Of a DNA stretch of 64,000 bases, positions 47,608-58,887 are shown piece by piece; positions within the stretch are counted from its first letter, which is position 1, and each line of letters starts with the position of its first letter. The translations under genes were made by a program, and so were the position numbers. The notes below the pieces were generated by a model. That model searched no databases. It was given only the letters and a program-made list of their open reading frames with translations, and was not told where the DNA came from. The stretch covers positions 2,977,204 through 3,041,203 of the forward strand of contig NZ_JAPNKE010000002.1 of assembly GCF_026626665.1 (NCBI RefSeq). The letters are read 5' to 3'. This DNA is from Nannocystis pusilla. GTDB lineage: Bacteria; Myxococcota_A; Polyangia; Nannocystales; Nannocystaceae.

Positions 47608-50217
47608 TCACGGCTCGAGCGTGACCGTCTCCCGGGTGGCGGCCTCGACCTCGTGCCGGCGGTACGGATAGTGGTGATAGCGGTCCTCGATCCAGTCCTG
47701 CAGCGTGTCGGCGAAGTGCGGACTGCTCGGATCGGCGCTGTTGCCGGGCGGGAAGTTGACGACCGCCTGCGGCACCCCCTCGCTGTCGAAGCCGGTGACG
47801 ACCCGGAAGACCGCGCCGTCGTTCGACTCGAACTGCGGCCGCACGTCGGTCGACTCCGGCTCGAAGAACGAGCTGCCCGAGACGTTGACGGTGTCCTCGC
47901 CGCCGTCGGTCGGGTGCCAGCCGCCGTCGAGCTCGCCGCCGAACGCGTTGCGGAAGCCGGTGCCGTGACGGTCGCCCCAGTGGTAGCGGTGCGGCGCCAC
48001 CGAGCCGAACTCGCCGACCAACCAGTCGGACGCGTCGACCAGCGCCTCCATCACCAGCACGTCGCGGCCCTCCTGCATCAGCTCGTTCGCGTTGGGGTAC
48101 ATGCCCGTGGCCGCCAGCGCGGCGAACTTGAGCGCGTACACCGGCGACGCGTCCATGATGGCGCCAAACACCAGCGACAGGTCGTCCTCGAGGATCCGCT
48201 GGACCAGGAAGTGGGCGAACGCGTGGAACGCCAGCGCCCCCGCCTCCTGGCGGTCCATCCGCCGGTTCCACTGCTTCGTCAGCAGGTCGCTCAGCACCTC
48301 GAGGTCCTTGCGCCCGCGGTAGGCCAGCAGCGTGTCGTCGGTCGCGACCTTGGCGTACACCTCGGCGAGCACCGGCAGCATCTTGTCGGCGACCAGGCTG
48401 TGCGTGTCGGACTGGATCGACTGCATGTCGGCGACCGTGACCTTGCCGGCCTGCGTCAGCTCGTGCAGCCGCTGCTCGACCCGCCCCGCGCGGTAGCCCG
48501 GGTCGTAGAAGGCGCCGTAGTACCAGGGGTCGTTGCTGAGGTCGCCGTCGCCGGTGAAGCCCCACGGGTCGTTGTTGGCGGTGACGATGAAGCCGGTCTG
48601 CGGCGCGCGGCTGCGTGGCAGCTGATCGCCCGGCAGGAACTTGCCGCTCCACACGTACGCCGGGTCGTCGCCGTCGACCACGCGGATCGGCATCGGCCGG
48701 CCCGCCGGCGCCCCGCGGTCGGGCACGTTGGTGTTGAGGTGATAGGTGATGCCCGTCGCGTCGGCGGCCATCCAGTTGAAGGTGCCGACCTCGATCATGT
48801 CGACCGCCTGCTCCCACTCGTCGATCGACTGCGCCTTGCCCATCCGCAGGAACGCGCGCGCCTCGTTGGTCGCGCGGAAGCCGGTCCAGTTGATCAGCAG
48901 CTTGCGGTCGGCGTCGACCACCAGCGCCGGGTCGAGCGGCAAGGCGTCGCCGACCAGCACCCCGTAGCCCTCGACGTCGCCGACGCGGAACTTGCGGTCG
49001 CCCATGCCCGCGACCTTGATGATCTCGTCGCGCCAGGCCACCGGCGCCGTCTTGCCGCCGATGTCGATCGTCGCCTGGTCGGGCGCCGACCTGACCGAGT
49101 AGAGGTCCATGCAGTCGGCGAAGCCGGTGGTCGCGGCCCACTGGATCTTGCGGTTGTGTCCCAGCTGCACCCCCGGCACCCCGGCGAAGCCGAAGCCCGC
49201 GACGTCGAACTTGCCGCCGGCGTCGGCGCTGTTGAGGTGGATCGCGTACATCACCGACGGGCTCTGCAGCGGCTGGTGCGGGTCGTTGGCGATCAGCGGC
49301 TTGCCGCTGGCGGTGAACCGCCCGTCGACCGCCCAGTTGTTGCTGCCGACCACGCGGAAGCCCGACAGCGCGTCGTGCATGCGGCGCAGCGCGGCCTTGG
49401 CGTCCGGCGGCAGGCTGAGGGCTGGCTCTTGGGACCTGTTCTTTGCGACCTGTCCTGAAGTCCTGCTCGGCTCGGCCCCGCTCGGCGCCGGCGCGGTCCC
49501 GGCCGCGGGCCGGTCCTCCGGCGGCACGGTGTAGACCTCCCAGCCCGGCCGCGGCAGCTGCACCACCTCGAGCACGGCGGGCACGAAGCGGGTGACGACC
49601 GTGGCGAGGAACTCGTACTCGAGCACGTTCGAGTTGCCGAAGCTGACCATCTTGCCGATCACCAGCGCGTCGACCGGGTCCCACGGCTCGGGCGCGTAGT
49701 CCAGCTCCGCCTTGCCGAAGCCGTACGGCAGCGGCGCGGCGCCCGAGTTGATCTCCTCGATGCGGCGGTTGACGCCGGCCGTCCAGGCGACGAACAGGTG
49801 GTACTCCTCCGGGCTCTCCGTCTTGAGGCGCTCGGCGTCGAGCCGGCCCCAGCGCGGGAAGTCGAACAGCCGCGAGATCCGGTCCTCGTCGACCTTGCCC
49901 GCGCCCAGCACCTCGGCCCCGCGCCCGTACGCCCGCCGCCGCATCAGGTCCATCTGGAACAGGCGATCGACCGCGACCTGGTAGCCCGCGGCGAAGAACA
50001 CGTCGGCGTCGGTCTCGCCGTAGATGTGCGGCACGCCGCGGTCGTCGATGTGGATGTCGACGGGCGCCGACAGCTCCGAGAACACCTCCGGATCGCCCTC
50101 GAAGCCGGTGTCGCCCGTGTCCTCGGTGTCGCCCGGCGCACCCGATTCGGCGGCCTTACAGGCGGCGAGCAACGAGACGAGCAGCGCGCGAGTCACAGGG
50201 GCGAGGCGGACGAGCAT
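47608..50217 (-). CDS. Penicillin acylase family (Ntn-hydrolase) lipoprotein
   Basis: 869 residues from ATG 50217, signal peptide with LLAAC. The precursor of these enzymes cuts itself to expose an N-terminal Ser; the site is GSNNWAVDG after FRVV, with Asn residues typical of the oxyanion site nearby. The alpha part begins VDIHIDDRGVPHIYGETDADVFFAAGYQ, as in aculeacin and AHL acylases. Substrates in this family are penicillins, cyclic lipopeptides or acyl-homoserine lactones; hydrophobic pockets cannot be judged, so quorum-signal degradation is one possibility. A two-unit 14-bp repeat at 49435-49462 adds a Ser/Arg/Gln-rich insert (SRTSGQVAKNRSQE) in the spacer just before the cleavage site. 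Confidence 0.88.
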   Translation of the reverse strand: MLVRLAPVTRALLVSLLAACKAAESGAPGDTEDTGDTGFEGDPEVFSELSAPVDIHIDDRGVPHIYGETDADVFFAAGYQVAVDRLFQMDLMRRRAYGRGAEVLGAGKVDEDRISRLFDFPRWGRLDAERLKTESPEEYHLFVAWTAGVNRRIEEINSGAAPLPYGFGKAELDYAPEPWDPVDALVIGKMVSFGNSNVLEYEFLATVVTRFVPAVLEVVQLPRPGWEVYTVPPEDRPAAGTAPAPSGAEPSRTSGQVAKNRSQEPALSLPPDAKAALRRMHDALSGFRVVGSNNWAVDGRFTASGKPLIANDPHQPLQSPSVMYAIHLNSADAGGKFDVAGFGFAGVPGVQLGHNRKIQWAATTGFADCMDLYSVRSAPDQATIDIGGKTAPVAWRDEIIKVAGMGDRKFRVGDVEGYGVLVGDALPLDPALVVDADRKLLINWTGFRATNEARAFLRMGKAQSIDEWEQAVDMIEVGTFNWMAADATGITYHLNTNVPDRGAPAGRPMPIRVVDGDDPAYVWSGKFLPGDQLPRSRAPQTGFIVTANNDPWGFTGDGDLSNDPWYYGAFYDPGYRAGRVEQRLHELTQAGKVTVADMQSIQSDTHSLVADKMLPVLAEVYAKVATDDTLLAYRGRKDLEVLSDLLTKQWNRRMDRQEAGALAFHAFAHFLVQRILEDDLSLVFGAIMDASPVYALKFAALAATGMYPNANELMQEGRDVLVMEALVDASDWLVGEFGSVAPHRYHWGDRHGTGFRNAFGGELDGGWHPTDGGEDTVNVSGSSFFEPESTDVRPQFESNDGAVFRVVTGFDSEGVPQAVVNFPPGNSADPSSPHFADTLQDWIEDRYHHYPYRRHEVEAATRETVTLEP

Positions 50218-50347
50218 GGCCTGAACTCTTCCGCAGGTCGGTGCGCACAGCAAGCCCCGCGCACCAGGCCCCGCGGGTCCGAGTCCTCGCGCCGGCGTGC
50301 GTCACACGACGCATGAAGCAGTTCTCATGCGCGAGCCCCGGCGGGCT

Positions 50348-52102
<1,755 letters not shown>

Positions 52103-52148
52103 CGTGGGCTCCTTCTCCAGGTCTTCGATCCGTCTCGTTGCCAGAACT

Positions 52149-52550
52149 TCAGCCGGCCAGCACGTGCTTGTCGAGGACGAAGCACGCGAACTCGCCGGTG
52201 AACACCACCTCGCCGCCGGCCTCGCGCACGACCTCGACCGTGACCATGCGCTTTCGGCCATGTTCGATCGAACATGTCCCGCGGGCCAGCACCGCATCGC
52301 CGACCCGCACCGGCCTCAGGAACTTGACGGTCGCCGCGCCGAGCACGACGTTGGGGTCGTTGACCGCCAGCATCGCCGCGTAGTCGGCGGCGCCGAACAC
52401 GAAGCCGCCGTGGCACAGGCCGTGGTCGTCGACGGCCATCACCGGGGTGGCGACGAGCCGCACCTCGGCGCGCCCGGGCGCGACCGTCACCGGCGCGCCG
52501 CACAGGCTGGGATCGATCCGCGGGTGAGTGGCGATCGCCGCGTCCGTCAT
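52149..52550 (-). CDS. Hotdog-fold thioesterase-like protein (PaaI/4HBT type)
   Basis: 133 residues. Hotdog signature [39 protein letters not shown], with Asp and His residues in [12 protein letters not shown] at the expected active site, and a final strand [16 protein letters not shown]. Such enzymes hydrolyse acyl-CoA thioesters. The stop is 46 bases from the ATG of the ThDP enzyme on the same strand, so they may form an operon. Three 14-bp repeat units (52245-52286) lie in the code around the [11 protein letters not shown] region without breaking the frame. Confidence 0.8.
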   Translation of the reverse strand: MTDAAIATHPRIDPSLCGAPVTVAPGRAEVRLVATPVMAVDDHGLCHGGFVFGAADYAAMLAVNDPNVVLGAATVKFLRPVRVGDAVLARGTCSIEHGRKRMVTVEVVREAGGEVVFTGEFACFVLDKHVLAG

Positions 52551-52572
52551 CGCCCGCGCTTATAGCACGGCC

Positions 52573-53667
52573 TCACATCGGGATGTACTGCGAGCACAGG
52601 CTGTCTTCGACCGACTGATTGATCGCCGCGGACAGGCTGAGCTGGCCCTCGTACACGTCGTTGATGTTGAACGCCCCGCCGTCGGTGGCCTGCGGGATCG
52701 GGGTCTTCCCCTGGTAGGGGGTGAAAAAGCCCATGCTCACGTCCTCGTTGTTGCCCGGCCCGCCGGTCATGTCGTTGTCGACGAAGCTGAACACGCGGAT
52801 CTCGCGCTCCTGCAGCCCGAGCACCGTCTCGTCGTAGCTGTGCTGGATGACCTCGCCGCTCTGGTTGGCGCCCTTGTCCCCGAACGTGTCGTCGGTGGTG
52901 TGGATGATCATCCGCAGCGTCGACTCCGTCGGCCGCCACTGGAACCCGTACGCCGCCAGGTACAGCCCGTCGATCGTGTTCTCGGGCCAGTCGCCGTTCG
53001 AGCCGTTGCCGTCGGTCTGCGAGTTGCTCTGGGTGAACGTGCTCCACTCGATGAAGTCGGCCTGCAGCGAGGCCGCGTCGGCGTACGGCGCGCCGTTGTT
53101 GATGATCGTCGCGTCGTCGACGAACACCACCAGGCCGTAGCTCGGCTGCGTCTCCACGTCGAGCGCCGCGATCGCCTGATCGACCACCAGGATCTCGTCG
53201 GCCAGCTTCTGCAAGATCGCCGACATCGACGTCGACACGTCCATCACGAACACGATGTCGATGTTGACCTTGCACATGTCGCCGCCCTCGGTCGTCGTCT
53301 CCCACCAGCCGGTGTCGGTGTCTTCGCCGGTGGTGAACGGCGACGTCGTCGTCGACGTCGTCGACGTCGCGGTCGCCGTCGGATCGGTCCCTGTGGTCGG
53401 CTGCGGCCCCGAGGTGCTCACGGCCCCCGACGACCCGGTCTGCCCGTCCGTGCTGTCGCTCGCGTCGCTGCTGCCCTCGGAGGCGCTGCCCGACGCGCTC
53501 GGATCGACCGTCGACGCGCCCGTGGGCGACTGGGTCGTCGGCGCCGTGGCCGACACGTCGCTCGTATCGCCGCCGGGCTCGCCGCAGGCCGAGAGCGCCG
53601 CGCCGGCGAGGACACAGGAGAGCACCGAGGAGACACACCGAGGCGAACAAAACATCGTCAAGAGCAC
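52573..53667 (-). CDS. VWA-domain secreted lipoprotein with Thr-rich linker
   Basis: 364 residues. Signal peptide with LSACG lipobox, a Ser/Thr/Gly linker with TTTTSPFTTGEDTDTG, then a von Willebrand A domain: IDIVFVMDVSTSM contains the metal-adhesion DxSxS site, followed by LVVFVDDATI and IHTTDDTFGD for the remaining metal-coordinating Thr and Asp. The domain is typical of surface adhesion or protein assembly modules. The C-terminus ends SLCSQYIPM. The stop lies 20 bases from the start of the thioesterase gene. Function is otherwise unknown. Confidence 0.85.
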   Translation of the reverse strand: MLLTMFCSPRCVSSVLSCVLAGAALSACGEPGGDTSDVSATAPTTQSPTGASTVDPSASGSASEGSSDASDSTDGQTGSSGAVSTSGPQPTTGTDPTATATSTTSTTTSPFTTGEDTDTGWWETTTEGGDMCKVNIDIVFVMDVSTSMSAILQKLADEILVVDQAIAALDVETQPSYGLVVFVDDATIINNGAPYADAASLQADFIEWSTFTQSNSQTDGNGSNGDWPENTIDGLYLAAYGFQWRPTESTLRMIIHTTDDTFGDKGANQSGEVIQHSYDETVLGLQEREIRVFSFVDNDMTGGPGNNEDVSMGFFTPYQGKTPIPQATDGGAFNINDVYEGQLSLSAAINQSVEDSLCSQYIPM

Positions 53668-53763
53668 AGCCCATCGCTCCGTCGCCCGTCAAGCTCGCAG
53701 CGCCGATAAAAGTTGCCGCCGAGGCGCTCGCCGGTTTACCGTCGAGATCTGGAGGCCCCCATC

Positions 53764-54363
53764 GTGAACCTGAGACTCATCGCACTGTCCCTGCTCGTCG
53801 CGAGCGCGAGCACGAACGTCGGCTGCAAGAAGGACTCGGCCTCCGAGACGCCCGAGCCGGCCGCCCCCGCACCCGCCCCCGCGCCGGAGCCCGAGGCCGA
53901 GGCCACCCCCGAGCCGGAGGCCGCCCCTGCCCCCGAACCGGCCCCCGCCGCCAAGGACCTGGCCGCCGTCGTCGCCGGGCTCGAGAAGGGCAAGACCTTC
54001 CACGAGCTGCTGGTCGCCGCCGAGCTCGACAAGGAGCTCGCCAGCGCCGACGTCAGCCTCACCATCCTCGTCCCCACCGACGAGGCGTTCGCCAAGCTGC
54101 CCAAGGGCACCCTCGACAAGTGGAAGAAGAACAAGGAGCAGCTGCAGAAGGCGCTCAAGTACCACTTCATCCCGGGCCTCAACGACACCGCCAAGATCGG
54201 CAACTACCGCACCGCGCCGACCGCCGCCGGCCCCGAGCTGCCGATCAAGCAGACCCAGGACGCCGAGATGACGATCGACGGCGCCAAGCTGCTCGAGGTC
54301 AACATCCCCGCCAGCAACGGCCTCGTCCACGTCATCGACAAGGTGCTGGTCACCAAGAAGTGA
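53764..54363 (+). CDS. Fasciclin-domain lipoprotein
   Basis: 199 residues from GTG 53764. Signal peptide ending STNVGCKK, a linker of Ala, Pro and Glu (PEPEAEATPEPEAAPAPEPAP) over 45 residues, then one FAS1 domain: FHELLVAAELDKELASADVSLTILVPTDEAFAKLPKG (H1 box) and NGLVHVIDKVLV (H2 box). FAS1 domains mediate cell-surface and matrix adhesion. The acidic Pro-rich linker would hold the domain away from the membrane. It is transcribed away from the VWA gene, so two surface proteins share a promoter region of about 95 bases. Confidence 0.9.
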   Translation: MNLRLIALSLLVASASTNVGCKKDSASETPEPAAPAPAPAPEPEAEATPEPEAAPAPEPAPAAKDLAAVVAGLEKGKTFHELLVAAELDKELASADVSLTILVPTDEAFAKLPKGTLDKWKKNKEQLQKALKYHFIPGLNDTAKIGNYRTAPTAAGPELPIKQTQDAEMTIDGAKLLEVNIPASNGLVHVIDKVLVTKK

Positions 54364-54385
54364 GGGCCTCGCCAGCCCTTGAGCC

Positions 54386-54415
54386 AGGTCTCTCGGGACA
54401 TGTCCCGAGAGACCT
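54386..54415. terminator. Perfect 30-base palindrome terminator built from 14-bp repeat units
   Basis: AGGTCTCTCGGGACA followed by its exact complement, then TTCTTTCC. It lies 22 bases after the fasciclin stop. Read in 14-base phase it is CAGGTCTCTCGGGA, CATGTCCCGAGAGA, CCTTTCTTTCCTGC, so a terminator hairpin is made of three repeat units. Confidence 0.9.
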
Positions 54416-54476
54416 TTCTTTCCTGCCCCGGCCGCGCGCCGGAGCTGTCCGCAGGGACACGTCCTCGCCGCGCCGG

Positions 54477-55901
54477 CTAGAAGTACGTGCCCATGCCGAG
54501 GTGGCCGGCGAACAGGTGGAACGCCACCCGGTCGACCGTGCCGATGTCGTAGCCCACGCGGCCGCTCGGCGCGTCGCGCAGGTCGAAGATGATCTGCGCC
54601 GCCGAGCCGCGGCCGTAGCTGTAGCGGACCGCGATGCAGGTCGAGAACACGATGCTGCGGGCCCGCTCGCCCTTGCCGAGGCGGACCGGCGAGAAGAACT
54701 CGACCCCGGTGGTGACCCCGTAATAGTTGATGCGAAACTGCGGGAACGCCGAGGTGTGGGTCTGATCGTCGCGGTCGGAGAACACGCCGATGCCGAAGTA
54801 CAGCCGCTCCGCGGTGCGCAGGCGGGCGCCGGCGCGGACGTTCCAGAGCGGGCGGATGTTGATGTCGGAGCCCTTCGGCCGCAGCCCCGGACTGAAGTCC
54901 ATCTCGCCGCTGACCCACCCGCGCCGCTTCGGCAGCGCGTAGGCGACCCCCATGGTGAGGCGCATCGGCGCCACCCGCCCGCGCCGCGACGGCGACGGCG
55001 AGTCGTCGAACTCGAACTTGTACTCGTCGTCGCCGTCGGGCCGGTCGACGTTCGAGTTGTTGAGCAGGTAGCTGCGGTGGATCTCGAAGGCGACGAAGCG
55101 AGGTGTCCGAAAGGTCAGGCCGAGGTGGACGTTCTTGGCGAACTCCCACTGCAGGCCGACCACCGCCTCGCCGCCGAAGATCGAGCGCTTGTTGTCGAAG
55201 TCGACGGTGCGGGTGGCGTCGGTGCGCGCGTCCGCGGTGCCCGACGCCGCGTCGATCCACATCCGCATCTCCTCGCGCTGCCAGCCGTAGGTGCCGAACA
55301 GCGTCGCGCCGATGCGGAAGCGCGGGTGCGGCTGCCAGCCGACCGCCGCCCCCGCGTGGTAGCGGTAGACCCACCCGTCGACCTGGATGCGCGCGTCGTA
55401 CTCCGTCCCGCCGCCGGCCCCCTGCAGCGACGCCGAGTAGTCATAGTAGTCGTAGTCGGGCGCGAAGTAGCCGACCCCGAGCGTGACCCCGCGGCCGACG
55501 TGGCGCGTCACCGCCAGCGACGACGGCATCACCAGACCTTGCAAGCTGCTCAGCGTCGCCGCGTCGCGCGAGCCGTTCGGCAGGTCGGCGACCGCCGCGT
55601 ACGGCACGATGCGGGCGCGGAACTGGGCCGCCTGGGTCGACAGGTTGAACTGCGTCCGCCGCACCGCCCCGAGCCCGGCCGGGTTGTAGTAGATGGCCCC
55701 GGTGTCGCGCCCGAGGGCCGTCACCGCCCCGCCGGTCAGCGCCGCCTCGTTGCTCAGCGGGTTGGTCTCGCGGTTGCCGGCCGCGGCCGGACGCGCCGAC
55801 AGCCCCGCCGCCGCCGCGCACGCGACCACCAGCCCCGAGAGACAGGTGCGACCCCGGCGGCGCAGGCGGCCGCTCGCCTGTGGCTCACGTCTGCGAGCCA
55901 C
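54477..55901 (-). CDS. FadL/OmpP1-like outer-membrane transport protein
   Basis: 474 residues from GTG 55901. Signal peptide (LSGLVVACAAAAGLSARPAAA), then GGAVTALGRDTGAIYYNPAGLG, the start signature of FadL-type channels for hydrophobic compounds. The rest is a series of amphipathic beta-strands with aromatic girdles and a typical C-terminal Phe (MGTYF). The protein should form a 14-strand barrel in the outer membrane; its ligand (long-chain fatty acids or other hydrophobics) is not shown. Its start overlaps the end of the next upstream lipoprotein gene by 17 bases, which indicates cotranslation. Confidence 0.85.
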   Translation of the reverse strand: MARRREPQASGRLRRRGRTCLSGLVVACAAAAGLSARPAAAGNRETNPLSNEAALTGGAVTALGRDTGAIYYNPAGLGAVRRTQFNLSTQAAQFRARIVPYAAVADLPNGSRDAATLSSLQGLVMPSSLAVTRHVGRGVTLGVGYFAPDYDYYDYSASLQGAGGGTEYDARIQVDGWVYRYHAGAAVGWQPHPRFRIGATLFGTYGWQREEMRMWIDAASGTADARTDATRTVDFDNKRSIFGGEAVVGLQWEFAKNVHLGLTFRTPRFVAFEIHRSYLLNNSNVDRPDGDDEYKFEFDDSPSPSRRGRVAPMRLTMGVAYALPKRRGWVSGEMDFSPGLRPKGSDINIRPLWNVRAGARLRTAERLYFGIGVFSDRDDQTHTSAFPQFRINYYGVTTGVEFFSPVRLGKGERARSIVFSTCIAVRYSYGRGSAAQIIFDLRDAPSGRVGYDIGTVDRVAFHLFAGHLGMGTYF

Positions 55902-56475
55902 GGGCGACGTAGAGATCGAAGGTGAGGTCGACGACCGGGCGGCTGTCGCTGTCGTGGAAGTGCCAGGTGAGGGTCGCAGCGTTGGCCCGATCGACCTTCT
56001 CGAAGTACACGTAGCCGCGCATCGAGGTGCCCGGCACCAGCACGCCCCACGGCAGCGCCGACGAGGCGACGTCGCCGCCCACCCACTCGATGCGGCCGAA
56101 GTCGAGCTGACGACCCGGGTGATAGCCGTTGTCGTTCTGCCCGGCCTGGACGAACGAGCCGCCGGCGTCGAGGAGATCGCGCCGGAAGCCGCGCTCGTCG
56201 ATCAGGTCGATGTCGCCGGGCGCCAGGCGGATCGGTCGGTTGCCCAGGTTGGCGACCAGGACGTGGATCACCGTGACTTGCTCGTCGAGGTCGCTCGGGA
56301 TGCCCTGCCAGGCCCCCGTCGTCAAAACCACGCTCAGCCCCGACTGCGGGTCGCGGGCGAGCATGCGGTGACTGCCGTCGATGGCGACGAGCTCGCCGGA
56401 GGGGAGGCAGGCGGCGCTCACGAGCAGCAGCGCGAGCGCGAGGCGTCTGGAGGCGCGCGTCACGGGTGCAAGCAT
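55885..56475 (-). CDS. Hypothetical lipoprotein upstream of FadL-like gene
   Basis: 196 residues from ATG 56475. Signal peptide with SAACLP lipobox. The remaining 170 residues form a beta-rich domain with VTVIHVLVANLGNRPIRLAPGDIDLIDERG, similar in outline to immunoglobulin-like domains of lipoproteins that contain a 'conserved positive residue' strand; I do not assign a family. Translational overlap with the FadL-like gene suggests joint assembly or transport. No frameshift is visible. Confidence 0.75.
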   Translation of the reverse strand: MLAPVTRASRRLALALLLVSAACLPSGELVAIDGSHRMLARDPQSGLSVVLTTGAWQGIPSDLDEQVTVIHVLVANLGNRPIRLAPGDIDLIDERGFRRDLLDAGGSFVQAGQNDNGYHPGRQLDFGRIEWVGGDVASSALPWGVLVPGTSMRGYVYFEKVDRANAATLTWHFHDSDSRPVVDLTFDLYVARGSQT

Positions 56476-56680
56476 ACTCGCTTTGACCGCCGCCGCGAGT
56501 CGGACGCGCCCCGCCGCCACGCCCGGGCCCGCCAGCGCTCGCGCGTTTTGCGCCCACGCTTCCGGGGCACGCCGATGCCCGCCCGCGCCCGCTCCCGTCG
56601 CCGCGCCAGGCCGCGCTGCGGACGCGACTGCGGCCCGGGCACCCCGGCCGGCCGCGACGACCGGCGCTATCATCCGCGCG

Positions 56681-57343
56681 ATGAAGATCCTCATCGTCGA
56701 GGACAACAAGAAGCTCGCCAGCTTTTTGCTGCGCGCCCTGGCCGAGGAGGGCTACGTCGTCGACCTCGTGGAGGACGGCGGCGTCGCCATCAGCCAGAGC
56801 CGCAGCATCAGCTACGACCTCGTGATCCTCGACTGGATGCTGCCCTCGGTCGACGGGCTGACCGTGTGCCGCACGCTGCGCTCGGCCGGCGCGACCATGC
56901 CGATCCTCATGCTCACCGCGCGCGCCGAGATCCAGGAGCGCGTCGCCGGCCTCGACGCGGGCGCCGACGACTTCCTGCCCAAGCCGTTCGACCTCGGCGA
57001 GTTGCTGGCCCGCGTGCGCGCGCTCGGCCGGCGCGGCCACGGCGATCGTTACCTCGAGGTCGGCCCCGTGCGCATCGACCGGCACGAGCGCACCGTCACC
57101 CTCTCGGGCCGGCGCCTCGACCTCACCCCGCGCGAGTTCCTGCTGCTCAGCTACCTCGTGCGCGAGGCCGGGCGCGTCGTCCCGCGCACCGAGCTGCTGC
57201 AGAAGGTCTGGGAGCTGTCCTTCGACCCCGGCTCCAACGTCGTCGAGGTCCACGTCAAGAACCTGCGCACCAAGCTCGGCGAGCACGCCGCTCGCATCGA
57301 GACCGTGCGCGGCGTCGGCTACCGCTGGCAGAACGAGGCATGA
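56681..57343 (+). CDS. OmpR-family response regulator
   Basis: 220 residues from ATG 56681. Receiver domain with LIVEDNKKLA (acidic pocket Asp), VILDWMLPS (phospho-acceptor Asp), MLTARAE (Thr) and PKPFDLGELL (Lys). A winged-helix DNA-binding domain follows: LDLTPREFLLLSYLVREAGRVV, and the recognition helix NVVEVHVKNLRTKLG, ending GVGYRWQ. It forms a two-component pair with the next gene, which it overlaps by four bases. Targets are unknown; the neighbouring FadL-type and lipoprotein genes on the opposite strand are 200 bases away and might be regulated. Confidence 0.95.
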   Translation: MKILIVEDNKKLASFLLRALAEEGYVVDLVEDGGVAISQSRSISYDLVILDWMLPSVDGLTVCRTLRSAGATMPILMLTARAEIQERVAGLDAGADDFLPKPFDLGELLARVRALGRRGHGDRYLEVGPVRIDRHERTVTLSGRRLDLTPREFLLLSYLVREAGRVVPRTELLQKVWELSFDPGSNVVEVHVKNLRTKLGEHAARIETVRGVGYRWQNEA

Positions 57344-58746
57344 AGCTCCGCAACCGCCTGGTCGCCGCGGTCACAGGCGTCACCGTCGTCGCCCTCGCGC
57401 TGTCGTTCGTCCCGCTCTACCTGCTGATCCGCGCGCTCGAGATCTCGGACCTCGACAACGCCCTGTTCCGCCAGGCCACCGCCCTCGCCCAGCACCTGCC
57501 CGGCACCTACTACGCCGGCCATCCGCTCGACGAGGGCCACGCCGACGTGCCCGAGAGCATCGATCCGACCCCGCGTTACACTGCGATCTACGGCCCCGAC
57601 ACCGTGCTCGAGACCGCGTCGGAGAGCTTCGCCGGCCAGGCCCCCGGGACGCTCGCCGCGCTGGGCTTGCGGCACGCGCTGCCGTGGGACGGCGTGGCCG
57701 TCGACCTCGAGCTCGGCGAGGCGCGCCTGCGCGGCGTCGTCATGCCGACCGGCGATCAGGGCGAGGCCCTGCTCTACGCCGTCTCCAAGAGCACCGTCGA
57801 GGACGACACCACCACCCTGTTCGAGCTCCTCCTCCTCATCTTCGTCTGTGCCGCCGGAGCCACCGCGCTGATCGCCCGCTGGCTCGGCGAGCGGCTCGCC
57901 CGCGACGTCCACTCGGTCGCGCACGTCGCCCGCCTGGTCGCCGAGGGCGACCTCGCCGCGCGCGTCGGCGATCCGCGGGTCATGGGCGCCGACGAGACGC
58001 GCTCGCTCGCCACCGACCTCGACCACATGATCAGCCGCCTCGACGAGGTCGTGTCGTCGCAGCGGCGCTTCATCTCGCACGCCGCCCACGAGCTGCGCTC
58101 GCCGCTGGCCTCGCTGCGCGGCGAGCTGCAGCTCGCGCTGCGACGCGACCGCGACGTCGACGAGTACCGCGCCGCCCTGCGCGAGATGTTGTCCTCGGTC
58201 GACGCCCTCATCGCCCTCGCCGAGGACCTCCTGCGGCTCGCGCGGGCCCAGGGCGGCGCCCCGGCCACGCGCGGGCGCGCCCGGGTCGCCGACGTCGTGC
58301 GCGAGGCCGTGCGGATGGCCCGCGGCCACCTCGACGATCGCGGCGTCACCATCGCGGTGCCGCCCGCGATCGACGAGTTCCCGGTCGAGGTGCGCGGCGG
58401 CGCGGCCGACCTCACCCGCGCCCTCCGCAACCTCATCGACAACGCCGTCGTCCACAGCCCGCCCGGCGGCGAGGTCCGCGTCGAGGTCGTCGTCGTCGAG
58501 GGCGGCGTCGAGCTCGCCGTCGTCGATCAGGGGCCGGGCATCCCGGTCGAGGATCAGCCGCACATCTTCACCCCGTTCTTCCGCGGCGCCGGCGGCGAGA
58601 ACCACGAGGGCGCCGGCCTCGGCCTGGCGATCGCCCGCGGCCTCACCGAGGGCTCGGGCGGCCGCCTCGCGCTCGACACCCGCCACACCGGCGGCGCGCG
58701 CATGGTCCTCCACCTCGCCTTCGCCGAGAGCGTCCCGCCCGTCTGA
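57340..58746 (+). CDS. Sensor histidine kinase
   Basis: 468 residues, ATGA overlap with the regulator. Two membrane segments (VTVVALALSFVPLYLLI near the N-terminus and LFELLLLIFVCAAGATALIA near residue 155-175) bound a periplasmic sensor part of about 120 residues. A HAMP linker (RLVAEGDLAARVGDP), the H-box ISHAAHELRSPLASLRGE with the phospho-acceptor His, and the ATPase domain with N-box NLIDNAVVHSP, G1 DQGPGIP, F FTPFFRG and G2 GAGLGLAIARG follow. All catalytic boxes are intact, so it should be active; the signal is unknown. Confidence 0.95.
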   Translation: MKLRNRLVAAVTGVTVVALALSFVPLYLLIRALEISDLDNALFRQATALAQHLPGTYYAGHPLDEGHADVPESIDPTPRYTAIYGPDTVLETASESFAGQAPGTLAALGLRHALPWDGVAVDLELGEARLRGVVMPTGDQGEALLYAVSKSTVEDDTTTLFELLLLIFVCAAGATALIARWLGERLARDVHSVAHVARLVAEGDLAARVGDPRVMGADETRSLATDLDHMISRLDEVVSSQRRFISHAAHELRSPLASLRGELQLALRRDRDVDEYRAALREMLSSVDALIALAEDLLRLARAQGGAPATRGRARVADVVREAVRMARGHLDDRGVTIAVPPAIDEFPVEVRGGAADLTRALRNLIDNAVVHSPPGGEVRVEVVVVEGGVELAVVDQGPGIPVEDQPHIFTPFFRGAGGENHEGAGLGLAIARGLTEGSGGRLALDTRHTGGARMVLHLAFAESVPPV

Positions 58747-58758
58747 GCCCTCGCCACC

Positions 58759-58778
58759 ACCTGGCCGTTCGGCCAGGT
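58759..58778 (+). terminator. Hairpin after the two-component operon
   Basis: ACCTGGCC, four-base loop GTTC, GGCCAGGT, starting 12 bases after the kinase stop and followed by CGTTCG. In 14-base phase it also reads as two repeat units (CCTGGCCGTTCGGC, CAGGTCGTTCGCCT). Confidence 0.75.
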
Positions 58779-58887
58779 CGTTCGCCTCCGGCCGGGCCAA
58801 ACCGCCGCAGGGCCGCGCCCCGGGGCGAAATCACCGGGCGCGTCTTCGCTCTTGCTTGCGCGCGCGAGCGCCGACTAGCCTCGCATC

